Source: Tateyamaria sp. (lineage in GTDB: Bacteria; Pseudomonadota; Alphaproteobacteria; Rhodobacterales; Rhodobacteraceae). Taken from it: a stretch of DNA of 8,889 nucleotides. A program made the position numbers and the translations under genes. Of this stretch, positions 1 to 6,835 are shown in pieces; the first letter of the stretch is position 1; each line of letters opens with the position of its first letter. Location: contig JABITU010000110.1 of assembly GCA_018668195.1 (NCBI GenBank), forward strand, positions 1 to 8,889. The letters are read 5' to 3'. The notes beneath the pieces are model-generated. The model worked only from the letters and a program-made list of their open reading frames with translations, searched no databases and was not told the origin of the DNA.

Positions 1-1
1 C

Positions 2-154
2 TTTTGGAAAGTCGAACACGGCCGGATCACGGACAATTGGGTTATGGTCGATTTTCCACATGTTCTGGCACAGTTGGGTGTTGACGTGTTCAACGGCGAA
101 GGCTGGGAAGCCTTTGATCGGGGCGACAAGGTTGCGCCGCGTCCACAAACATGA
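2..154 (+). CDS. SnoaL/NTF2-like protein, C-terminal fragment (5' end outside window)
   Basis: Reading from base 2 gives 50 open codons ending in TGA at 152-154, so this is the tail of a gene that starts before the window. It begins [14 protein letters not shown] and continues to LGVDVF. It matches the C-terminal end of the protein at 1696-2745 (FWRVEKGLIRENWV to IGVDVF), with about 19 of 30 positions identical by hand alignment. It is therefore a paralogue of that tandem NTF2-fold (SnoaL-like, 'ester cyclase' or 'nuclear transport factor 2 family') protein. The final 20 or so residues are charged and diverge from the paralogue. The HisD-like gene starts 11 bases after the stop, so the two are very probably co-transcribed. 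The molecular role is unknown. The family includes polyketide cyclases, dehydratases and isomerases, as well as proteins without a known reaction. Confidence 0.8.
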   Translation, partial: FWKVEHGRITDNWVMVDFPHVLAQLGVDVFNGEGWEAFDRGDKVAPRPQT

Positions 155-164
155 AGGGGATGAC

Positions 165-1493
165 ATGACAATCGAGTATCTCAAACGCGGAAAGCCTGAC
201 GCGGAACGTGCCCAAGATGACGCCCAGACCCGTGCTATCGTCGAAGCCGGACTTGCCGAGATCGAGGCCGGTGGTGATGTCGCCGTGCGGGCAATGTCGG
301 AAAAATTTGATTCCTATTCACCTGCCTCCTTTCGCTTAAGCGCAGAAGAAATCAATGCACTGATCGCGCAACTCACCCCGCGCGAACTGTCGGACATCCG
401 CTTTGCGCAGGAACAGGTTCGCAATTTCGCTCAGGCACAGCGCGATTCGATGCTGGATATCGAGGTCGAAACGATGCCGGGTGTTATCCTCGGGCACAAG
501 AATATCCCTGTCCAATCCGTTGGGTGCTACGTTCCGGGTGGCAAGTTCCCGATGGTAGCGTCGGCACATATGTCGGTGGCTACCGCATCTGTTGCAGGGG
601 TGCCGCGCATCATCGCCTGCACCCCTCCGTTTCGGGGACAACCAAATGCGGCTGTCATTGCAGCGATGCACTTGGGCGGCGCGCATGAGATTTACGTGAT
701 GGGCGGTATTCAGGCGGTTGGTGCAATGGCTCTGGGAACTGCGACTATTGAAGCTGTGCATATGCTTGTGGGTCCGGGAAACGCGTTTGTCGCCGAAGCC
801 AAGCGTCAGCTGTTTGGGCGCGTGGGTATTGATCTGTTTGCAGGCCCGACCGAAACCATGGTGATTGCAGATCAAACTGTCGATGCAGAAATGTGTGCCA
901 CTGATTTGCTCGGGCAGGCCGAGCATGGCTATAATTCGCCTGCTGTACTTCTGACCAACAGCCGCAAACTTGCACACGAAACCTTGGCAGAGATTGATCG
1001 GATCCTGAAGATCCTGCCGACGGCGGATACGGCGTCAAAATCCTGGGAAGATTACGGCGAGGTAATCGTTTGCGACACATATGATGAAATGCTGGCGGTG
1101 GCCGATGACATCGCCTCTGAGCATGTGCAGGTGATGACAGACCGTGACGATTGGTTCCTCGAGCATATGACATGTTATGGCGCGCTGTTTTTAGGGCCGC
1201 GGACCAATGTCGCCAATGGCGACAAGGTCATCGGAACCAACCATACGCTGCCCACCAAAAAAGCGGGGCGCTATACGGGTGGTCTGTGGGTTGGGAAGTT
1301 CTTGAAAACTCATTCGTATCAGAAGGTTCTGACGGACGAGGCTGCAGCAGAGGTCGCGGCATATGGCTCACGGCTTTGTATGCTCGAAGGCTTTGTTGGG
1401 CATGCCGAACAGTGCAACCTGAGGGTTCGGCGCTATGGCGGGGTCAACGTGCCTTATGGAGAGGGCGCTCCGGCACGGGATGCAACAGAATAG
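165..1493 (+). CDS. Histidinol dehydrogenase-family alcohol dehydrogenase (HisD/HpsN-like)
   Basis: A 442-residue cytosolic enzyme of the histidinol dehydrogenase fold. Members oxidise a primary alcohol to a carboxylate in two NAD-dependent steps. HisD uses histidinol, and HpsN uses 2,3-dihydroxypropane-1-sulfonate. All catalytic positions known from E. coli HisD have counterparts: zinc ligands Gln251, His254 (GQAEHG), Asp353 (NGDKV) and His413 (VGHAEQ), and the general-base pair Glu319-His320 (ASEHV). The YVPGG loop (122-126) and VGPGN (202-206) are also present. ATG 165 is preferred over the upstream in-frame ATG at 60, because the longer reading overlaps a conserved protein in another frame and AAGGGGA (154-160) sits just before 165. 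No other histidine-biosynthesis gene is nearby, and the neighbours are catabolic-type genes. I therefore infer an HpsN-like catabolic alcohol dehydrogenase rather than biosynthetic HisD. Its substrate cannot be read from the sequence. Confidence 0.9.
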   Translation: MTIEYLKRGKPDAERAQDDAQTRAIVEAGLAEIEAGGDVAVRAMSEKFDSYSPASFRLSAEEINALIAQLTPRELSDIRFAQEQVRNFAQAQRDSMLDIEVETMPGVILGHKNIPVQSVGCYVPGGKFPMVASAHMSVATASVAGVPRIIACTPPFRGQPNAAVIAAMHLGGAHEIYVMGGIQAVGAMALGTATIEAVHMLVGPGNAFVAEAKRQLFGRVGIDLFAGPTETMVIADQTVDAEMCATDLLGQAEHGYNSPAVLLTNSRKLAHETLAEIDRILKILPTADTASKSWEDYGEVIVCDTYDEMLAVADDIASEHVQVMTDRDDWFLEHMTCYGALFLGPRTNVANGDKVIGTNHTLPTKKAGRYTGGLWVGKFLKTHSYQKVLTDEAAAEVAAYGSRLCMLEGFVGHAEQCNLRVRRYGGVNVPYGEGAPARDATE

Positions 1494-1695
1494 GGTGGCT
1501 TGGGCGTGAAGCAGCAAAAGATAGAGAATTTTCAATGAACCTGTACCCAAGGTATAAACAAGTCCTCCTTAAGCTGTGGGACCGGTTGGCCAGAAACCTC
1601 TATGTTGCGGTTCCACTACTACAGCCTATGATCCATCGGCACGTGCATGCGCCTATTGGTTTACCCCCCTTCGGACAGGTACTGGGGAAGCAACA

Positions 1696-2745
1696 ATGAT
1701 CGACGTTCACACCCGACACAAAGCGCTGATCGCGCCGTTGCGGGCGGCTATGTACGACTTCGACCTCACGGCGCTTCGGTCAGCGCTTCATGCGTTGTGC
1801 GCCCCTGATGTTGTTTTCCGTCTCGCATTCCCTTTCGAAACGATTGATGGGGTCAACGCTTATGTACAGGCTGCGTATGCGCCGCTTCTAAATGCTTTAC
1901 CTGACGTAGAGCGACGCGACTGCATTGTGATTGCGGGGCCCACGGCAGAAGAACAAAACTGGGTTGGGTGCTGCGGCTATTATACGGGTACCTTTGCGGC
2001 GCCTTGGTTGGACATTCCGCCGACAGGGCAGATTGTCCACATGCGCTTTCATGAGTTTTACCGCTTTGATGGTGACAAGATCGTCGAGATGCAGGCGCTT
2101 TGGGACATTGCTGAGGTTATGATGCAAGCCTGCGCCTGGCCGATGGCACCGTCATTGGGTCGCGAATGGCATGTTCCGGGCCCTGCCACCTGTGACGGGT
2201 TGGTGCTAGGGCCTTATGATCCGACATTAGGCAGTCAAACCTGTCAGACCATTGTGGATATGCTGGAGCATCTCAAGCGGCATCCCAGCCAGGGTGGCCC
2301 GGAGGTGATGGAGATGGAAAAGTTTTGGCATCCCAAGATGTCTTGGTATGGACCGTCGGGTATCGGAACTGGGCGTGGCTTTGCCGGGTTCCGGGACTGG
2401 CACCAAATTCCCTTTCTGAATGCTATGCCGGACAGGGGCGCTTTCGTGGATGAAATCACGTATCATTTCTTTGGGGATCACGCATATGCCGCCGTGACCG
2501 GCTGGCCTGATATGTACCAGACGCTGAGCCACGGTGGCTGGATGGGTATTCCGCCTGTAGGCCAGAAAATCGAGATGCGGTCTCTGGATTTCTGGCGGGT
2601 CGAAAAAGGTTTAATTCGCGAAAATTGGGTGCTGGTGGATTTGTTGCATGTGTATGATCAAATTGGGGTGGATGTGTTTGCCCGGATGCGCGAATTCAAC
2701 AAGGCGCGGTCAGGTTTTGATCCTGTGACTGGACGTGCAGCATGA
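1696..2745 (+). CDS. Tandem SnoaL/NTF2-like domain protein
   Basis: A 349-residue protein with two NTF2-fold (SnoaL-like) domains, roughly residues 10-145 and 180-330. The duplication is visible: IPPTGQ at 107-112 is followed by an FYRFDGDKIVE strand and Trp136, and IPPVGQ at 285-290 is followed by an FWRVEKGLIRE strand and Trp311. No signal peptide or membrane segment is seen, so it is probably cytosolic. The family contains cyclases, dehydratases and isomerases with a hydrophobic cone-shaped pocket. I cannot assign a reaction. ATG 1696 is chosen because GGGGAAG (1684-1690) lies 5 bases upstream. An in-frame start at 1576 would add 40 residues of low-quality sequence without family character. 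The stop overlaps the next gene's start (ATGA), indicating translational coupling to the SDR. It is a close relative of the fragment at 2-154 and a more distant one of the protein at 4519-5502. Confidence 0.85.
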   Translation: MIDVHTRHKALIAPLRAAMYDFDLTALRSALHALCAPDVVFRLAFPFETIDGVNAYVQAAYAPLLNALPDVERRDCIVIAGPTAEEQNWVGCCGYYTGTFAAPWLDIPPTGQIVHMRFHEFYRFDGDKIVEMQALWDIAEVMMQACAWPMAPSLGREWHVPGPATCDGLVLGPYDPTLGSQTCQTIVDMLEHLKRHPSQGGPEVMEMEKFWHPKMSWYGPSGIGTGRGFAGFRDWHQIPFLNAMPDRGAFVDEITYHFFGDHAYAAVTGWPDMYQTLSHGGWMGIPPVGQKIEMRSLDFWRVEKGLIRENWVLVDLLHVYDQIGVDVFARMREFNKARSGFDPVTGRAA

Positions 2746-3503
2746 TCGCACTGCCCCGAACCCCCTCATTTGACTTGCGCGGAAAACGGGCGTTGGTCAC
2801 GGGCGCGTCTTCGGGCATCGGGTTGGGCTGTGCCGTGGCTCTCGCACAAGCGGGTGCGCATGTGGTCTGTGCTGCGCGCCGCGTGGAAGTGTTGCAAGAT
2901 GCGGTCACGTCTATGCAGGGCCAAGGCTGGTCTGCAGATGCCCTCGTATTGGACCAGACTGATGTTGGGGCGGTCGCTGACGCCTTTGCCGACCCCTTCG
3001 ATGTTGTGGTAAATTCTGCAGGGTTGGCCCGACACTCTGCAGCGGTTGATACGGCACCCGAAGATTATGACGCCGTGATGAACTTAAACGTACGCGCAGC
3101 GTATTTCCTTTCGAGCCATGCGGCAAAGTCAATGATGGGGGCGGGGCTTTCTGGTTCGATTATCCACATCTCAAGCCAGATGGGCCATGTTGGCGGGGTC
3201 GATCGGGCGGTCTATTGCGCGTCCAAGCATGCGGTGGAAGGCATGGTCAAAGCGATGGCCATCGAGTGGGGCAAGATGGGCATCCGTATTAATACGGTTT
3301 GTCCAACATTTATTCGAACGCCTCTGACCGAGCCCACCTTTAGTGACCCTGAGCGCTTGGCGTGGATAATGGACAAAATCAAACTGCCACGCGTTGGCGA
3401 GGTGTCTGACATCATGGGGGCGGTTCAGTTTCTGGCCTCAGATGCATCGGCGATGGTGACGGGCACGTCGATGTTGATCGATGGGGGTTGGACAGCAGAC
3501 TGA
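2742..3503 (+). CDS. SDR family NAD(P)-dependent oxidoreductase
   Basis: A 253-residue classical short-chain dehydrogenase/reductase, full length for the family. Visible motifs are the cofactor-binding TGASSGIG (20-27), NSAG (91-94), active-site Asn116, catalytic Ser145, and Tyr158 with Lys162 in YCASK. The C-terminal TGTSMLIDGGW is the usual ending. Ala-Arg-Arg (45-47) after the second strand hints at NADP(H) preference, but this is weak evidence. Classical SDRs oxidise secondary alcohols or reduce ketones. The gene starts within the stop of the preceding NTF2-like gene (ATGA), and its stop overlaps the regulator's ATG (TGATG). A plausible role, by inference, is oxidation of a secondary hydroxyl group in the same pathway as the HisD-like enzyme. 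FabG would be an alternative label, but no fatty-acid gene is nearby. Confidence 0.92.
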   Translation: MIALPRTPSFDLRGKRALVTGASSGIGLGCAVALAQAGAHVVCAARRVEVLQDAVTSMQGQGWSADALVLDQTDVGAVADAFADPFDVVVNSAGLARHSAAVDTAPEDYDAVMNLNVRAAYFLSSHAAKSMMGAGLSGSIIHISSQMGHVGGVDRAVYCASKHAVEGMVKAMAIEWGKMGIRINTVCPTFIRTPLTEPTFSDPERLAWIMDKIKLPRVGEVSDIMGAVQFLASDASAMVTGTSMLIDGGWTAD

Positions 3504-4522
3504 TGGGTGAAAAAGTGACAGCGCTGGATGTGGCAGAGCAGGCGGGTGTTTCGCGCTCGGCGGTTAGTAGGGTGTTCACACCAGGTGCCTCCGTATCAAA
3601 GCGCACGGCTGATAAGGTTCGACAGGCCGCAGATGCCTTGGGCTATCGGCCCAATGTGCTTGCGCGCAGCTTGATCACTGGGCGCAGTAGGATCATCGGG
3701 CTGGTCGTCGCTTATCTGGAAAACCAATTCTATCCCGAAGCCATTGAGCGGCTGAGCCGAAGCCTTCAGGAACGCGGCTATCACGTACTGGTTTTCATGG
3801 CGTCGAATTCTGGCGCAGAAGCTGATGAGGTGATGGAAGAGCTGCTTGATTATCAGGTTGATGGCATAATTGTTGCCAGCGTTGGCATGTCCAATGATCT
3901 GACCCAGCGTTGTGAGGCGGCGGGCATTCCTATTGTATTGTTCAACCGGGCACAGGATGATGACAGATTGTCGGCTGTGACATCGGATAACTATCACGGG
4001 GGTCGCAAGCTTGCCGAGTTTCTTGTGGCCGGAGGGCATTCGAGGATCGCACACATAGCTGGCTGGGACGGTGCTTCGACCCAGCGGGACCGCGAGGCGG
4101 GATTTGTGGCGGGTCTGAAGAATGCAGGACAGACGCTTGCAGCCCGTGCCGCTGCTGATTTCAATTTTGACAAGGCCAAAACTGTCGCGCGGGCGATGTT
4201 TCAAGCTAAAGATCGGCCAGATGCAGTGTTTGTGGCCAACGATCACATGGCTTTCGCTGTAATGGATGTGCTGCGCTACGAACTTGCATTGTCTGTGCCT
4301 GACGATGTGTCCGTGGTGGGCTATGACGATGTGACCTTGTCGGCCTGGCCTAGTTACGATCTGACGACTGTTCGACAACCTGCATGCCGGATGGTCGCCG
4401 CCACAGTCGAAATTCTGATGGACCGGCTGGCTGACCCCGAAACACGACCCCGCCGTGTGGCGTTGGATGGGCCTCTCATCCTGCGGAGCTCGGCTCGCAT
4501 TCCAAAAGGATGGACCGCATGA
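3503..4522 (+). CDS. LacI-family transcriptional regulator
   Basis: A 339-residue DNA-binding regulator. The N-terminal LacI helix-turn-helix (about residues 5-25, TALDVAEQAGVSRSAVSRVF) is followed by the hinge helix NVLARSL (51-57). Leu57 corresponds to the leucine that inserts into the central CG step of LacI/PurR operators. Residues 64-339 form the periplasmic-binding-protein-like effector domain, including the family signature ANDHMAFAVMDVL and VSVVGYDDV. Such proteins normally repress a catabolic operon until a small ligand, often a sugar or related metabolite, binds. ATG 3503 is preferred because it overlaps the SDR stop (TGATG); an in-frame TTG at 3488 would add five residues. Lying inside the cluster, it probably regulates its own operon. 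A matching operator-like palindrome occurs at 5626-5633. The ligand is unknown. Confidence 0.93.
   Translation: MGEKVTALDVAEQAGVSRSAVSRVFTPGASVSKRTADKVRQAADALGYRPNVLARSLITGRSRIIGLVVAYLENQFYPEAIERLSRSLQERGYHVLVFMASNSGAEADEVMEELLDYQVDGIIVASVGMSNDLTQRCEAAGIPIVLFNRAQDDDRLSAVTSDNYHGGRKLAEFLVAGGHSRIAHIAGWDGASTQRDREAGFVAGLKNAGQTLAARAAADFNFDKAKTVARAMFQAKDRPDAVFVANDHMAFAVMDVLRYELALSVPDDVSVVGYDDVTLSAWPSYDLTTVRQPACRMVAATVEILMDRLADPETRPRRVALDGPLILRSSARIPKGWTA
4506..4510 (+). promoter_or_regulatory. Ribosome binding site deciding the start at 4519
   Basis: AAGGA lies 8 bases before ATG 4519. That start also forms an ATGA overlap with the regulator's stop. The other in-frame ATG, at 4510, falls on the last base of this motif and so has no usable spacing. 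Confidence 0.6.
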
Positions 4523-5502
4523 AAGGCTTTTCGAACCGGTGGAATGATTTCCCCGACTATATTATCGGCATCACCAGGGAGATTTGGGAAGATCGCGGTA
4601 TCGCAACTTTGCATCATTATTACAGCCCGGACATTGTTGTTCGGTCACCTTCTTCGGTTGTGATCGGCAATGAAAAAGTAATTGGCGCAACCATGGCCAC
4701 GTTGGCCGAATTCCCAGACCGGACCCTGCTGGGCGAAGACGTGATATGGTCAGGAACGCCCGAAGATGGAATGTTGTCAAGCCATCGGATATTGTCGACA
4801 GCGACGCATATGGCAGACGGTGTTTACGGCCCGGCCAGCGGCAAGAAACTGCAATACCGCATCATTGCTGACTGTCATGCGATCAATGAACAGATCAATG
4901 ACGAATGGCTGATCCGTGATCAGACCGCAATCGTGAACCAGATCGGCTGGGAGGCAAAAGCATATGCTGCTGACCTTATTGCCCGCGAGGGCGGGCCAGA
5001 GAATGCTGCGCGCCCCCTGACCCCTGCAACCGACCAGCCGGGCCCTTACAAGGGTGTCGGCAATGACAATGAATGGGGCGGTAAATACGCAGATATCCTG
5101 CGTCGAATCATGGGCGCGGATATGGCCGTCATCCCCGAGCAATATGACCGCGCTGTGCAGTCGGAATATCCGGGTGGCACGACCGGGCACGGACATGGCG
5201 CGGTGGATCGGTTTTGGATGAGTTTGCGCGCATCTTTTCCGGATGCGACCTTTGCCATCGATCACCAGATTGGCCGATCTGACGCGATGATGCCTCCGCG
5301 TGCAGCCATCCGCTGGGCGCTGCACGGCAAGCATGACGGCTGGGGTTACTTTGGCGCGCCGACGGGGGCGGAGGTCTATGTACTGGGCATCAGCCATGCC
5401 GAGTTCGGATCACTTGGTGCAGCGGCACCTGCCATTCGCCGAGAGTTTACACTTTTTGACGAGACATCGATCTGGAAGCAGATTTTGCTCAAGACTGGTT
5501 GA
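4519..5502 (+). CDS. NTF2/SnoaL-like tandem domain protein
   Basis: A 327-residue protein that looks like two NTF2-fold (SnoaL-like) domains. The first covers about residues 10-145, with the helical start WNDFPDYIIGITREIWED and the strand SPDIVVRSPSSVVIG. The second covers about 190-325, with FPDATFAIDHQIG, then AIRWALHGKH and GAEVYVLGISHAEF. A linker around 155-190 is rich in Gly, Pro and Asn. No signal peptide or membrane segment is seen. It is only distantly similar to the protein at 1696-2745, so it is probably an older paralogue with a different substrate or step. The start at 4519 overlaps the regulator's stop (ATGA) and has AAGGA at proper spacing. Possible roles are lactone or ester cyclase, dehydratase or isomerase; none can be chosen from sequence alone. 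It is the last gene before the 349-base gap. Confidence 0.82.
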   Translation: MKGFSNRWNDFPDYIIGITREIWEDRGIATLHHYYSPDIVVRSPSSVVIGNEKVIGATMATLAEFPDRTLLGEDVIWSGTPEDGMLSSHRILSTATHMADGVYGPASGKKLQYRIIADCHAINEQINDEWLIRDQTAIVNQIGWEAKAYAADLIAREGGPENAARPLTPATDQPGPYKGVGNDNEWGGKYADILRRIMGADMAVIPEQYDRAVQSEYPGGTTGHGHGAVDRFWMSLRASFPDATFAIDHQIGRSDAMMPPRAAIRWALHGKHDGWGYFGAPTGAEVYVLGISHAEFGSLGAAAPAIRREFTLFDETSIWKQILLKTG

Positions 5503-5560
5503 GGTTAAATTTGAATATTGCAGGGCAAACGAAACGAGAGAAGCTTGCGAGGGAATGGAT

Positions 5561-5594
5561 CGTTTTCCAATTTCAGCAGGGTTGTTGGGAAACG
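5561..5594 (+). repeat. Imperfect inverted repeat (10-bp stem, 14-base loop)
   Basis: CGTTTTCCAA (5561-5570) and TTGGGAAACG (5585-5594) are inverted with one mismatch, which becomes a G-U pair in RNA. They are separated by 14 bases. There is no T-tract after it on either strand, so a standard intrinsic terminator is unlikely. It could be a leader-RNA hairpin or a dyad bound by a regulator. Confidence 0.45.
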
Positions 5595-5624
5595 GAACGA
5601 ACGATGCAGTTACAGGACATTTTT

Positions 5625-5634
5625 AAAACGTTTC
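5625..5634 (+). promoter_or_regulatory. Candidate LacI-family operator
   Basis: AAAACGTTTC contains the perfect 8-base palindrome AAACGTTT centred on CG. This is the core found in operators of LacI-family members such as PurR. The regulator encoded at 3503-4522 has the hinge-helix leucine that reads such a CG step. The site lies in the largest gap of the cluster, upstream of the bicupin gene. A weak -10-like TATGTT follows at 5640-5645, but no good -35 box is seen, so the promoter itself is not called. The assignment is inference, and a palindrome of this length can arise by chance. Confidence 0.35.
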
Positions 5635-5851
5635 GAGTGTATGTTACATGGCTCATTCGCAGCTTCTCGGGACGCTCGAACGCGAACAGCGATGCTGGCT
5701 GTCTTACTGAAAACGCGAAACTCTCAAATGACTTTTGTCCTGCGAAAGGTCTGATTTTGCGACCGATCGTCCTGACCCAAACTGACACGCGCCGCACAAC
5801 TCTGGGCAACCCGCTGCCTGAGCCGTTTATGCCACCAGAAAGGACCTCCAT

Positions 5852-6835
5852 ATGACCCCCGCTGACATGGAACCGCGCATTGTACGCTATGGCGAGCTGA
5901 TGCCGTGCAAAACTGCCTTCATTGATGCGCACACGCCTGGCTCTGATCAAAAGGAAAACTTTACAATCATTGGCGGTGGTGTGTCGGAAAGTGCAGATCA
6001 GCATGTGCACATCTCGATCCCACATGGGTTTAACATCGGGGCTGCTGGGCAACCGCCGAGGTGCCGCAACTCTTTGCACAGCCACCGCACCGCCGAGGTG
6101 TTTTTTGTTCTGTCCGGGCGCTGGCGTTTTTTTTGGGGACGTTGGGGCAAGGCTGGCGAAGTCGTTCTGGAAGAGGGTGACATCATAAACATTCCAACCG
6201 GTATTTTTCGGGGTTTTGAAAATATCGGAACCGATTACGGAATGATCATGGCGATCCTTGGTGGCGACGATGCCGGTGGTGGGGTCATTTGGGCGCCACA
6301 GGTCATTGAGGACGCAGTCAAGCATGGCCTCGTGCTGGGTGAAAGCGGAAAGCTATATGACACCAAAAAGGGTGAAGCGCTGCCAAGCAGTGAGAAGCCG
6401 ATGTCAGTTCTGACCGAAGACATGCTGAAAGACTATCCCGAGATGACCCCGGTGCAGATTGTTGGCAAGGGTGTGCGCCGCTATCATGACATGATGGCGT
6501 TGGGCCAGCACACGCCCTGCAAGGTCATCGGCGAAACGGGAATCATTCGTGACAAGCCGGGGTTTGAGGTTGATTTTGTAACCCGGGGCAGTGCGACGAA
6601 TATGCTGCATACACATGATCGCCCCTCTGTCCTGATGCCAATGCGTGGACATTGGCGCGTAACGTGGGCAGGGCCGGATGGAGAAGACATTGGCGCGACG
6701 ACACTTGCCCCCGGTGACACAATGAGCGTGCCCGAGCACGTGGCGCACAGTGCTGTTCCTTCGATGACCGGTGAAGCGTCGCTTTATCACGTTGTGGCAA
6801 CGGATGATCCGGCGGGTCCTACATGGACCGGGTAA
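5852..6835 (+). CDS. Bicupin domain protein (gentisate dioxygenase-like fold)
   Basis: A 327-residue protein with two cupin barrels. The N-terminal barrel (about 65-140) has motif 1 HSHRTAE, giving His76, His78 and Glu82. Its motif 2, GDIINIPTGIFRGFEN, carries Arg120 where the fourth metal ligand (His) is usual. The C-terminal barrel (about 240-315) has HTHDRPS (His253, His255) with Ser259 in place of the usual Glu, and keeps the motif 2 His299 (GDTMSVPEHVAH). Each barrel thus lacks a different usual ligand. The layout recalls ring-cleaving bicupins such as gentisate 1,2-dioxygenase, but also isomerases and non-enzymatic bicupins, so the reaction is open. AAGGA at 5840-5844 supports ATG 5852. 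It overlaps the methyltransferase gene by 13 bases and is probably the first gene of the second block. Confidence 0.85.
   Translation: MTPADMEPRIVRYGELMPCKTAFIDAHTPGSDQKENFTIIGGGVSESADQHVHISIPHGFNIGAAGQPPRCRNSLHSHRTAEVFFVLSGRWRFFWGRWGKAGEVVLEEGDIINIPTGIFRGFENIGTDYGMIMAILGGDDAGGGVIWAPQVIEDAVKHGLVLGESGKLYDTKKGEALPSSEKPMSVLTEDMLKDYPEMTPVQIVGKGVRRYHDMMALGQHTPCKVIGETGIIRDKPGFEVDFVTRGSATNMLHTHDRPSVLMPMRGHWRVTWAGPDGEDIGATTLAPGDTMSVPEHVAHSAVPSMTGEASLYHVVATDDPAGPTWTG

Larger units (their letters stand above)
5503..5851 (+). other. 349-base intergenic region between the two gene blocks
   Basis: This is the longest stretch without a convincing gene. It holds an imperfect inverted repeat (5561-5594) and an AAACGTTT palindrome (5626-5633). 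It ends with AAGGA at 5840-5844, which is 7 bases before the bicupin start. It is locally richer in A/T than the flanking genes, especially near 5600-5650. I see no hairpin followed by a T-run, so no intrinsic terminator can be called. All three forward frames are open for long stretches, including one of about 118 codons ending in an ATGA overlap at 5852, but none encodes a protein family I recognise. The likely role is the promoter and operator region for the 5852-8889 block. Confidence 0.6.

Noticed and set aside
60..164. In-frame N-terminal extension of the HisD-like gene to ATG 60
   Set aside because: This stretch is coding in a different frame for the NTF2-like tail ending at 154, and the extension has no family resemblance. 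A ribosome site directly precedes ATG 165.
336..977. Minus-strand open frame of 213 codons opposite the HisD-like gene
   Set aside because: It lies fully within a strongly conserved plus-strand gene, is rich in Cys, His and Arg as expected of antisense frames, and has no recognisable domain.
1499..1530. Possible promoter (TTGGGC followed by TAGAGA) after the HisD-like gene
   Set aside because: Both boxes match the sigma-70 consensus poorly, so it is not reported as a feature.
1639..1646. GCACGTGC palindrome in the 1494-1695 gap as a second operator
   Set aside because: It has a central CG but does not match the AAACGTTT core at 5626, and an isolated 8-base palindrome is expected by chance at this scale.
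1576..1695. 40-residue N-terminal extension of the NTF2-like gene
   Set aside because: A good ribosome site precedes ATG 1696, and the extra residues do not look like part of an NTF2 fold.
3596..4378. Minus-strand open frame of 260 codons opposite the LacI regulator
   Set aside because: It is an antisense shadow of a clear regulator gene, with no domain or ribosome site.
5573..6325. Minus-strand open frame of 250 codons spanning the gap and the bicupin start
   Set aside because: Most of it is antisense to the bicupin N-terminus and the rest covers the stop-poor gap. No protein family is recognised.
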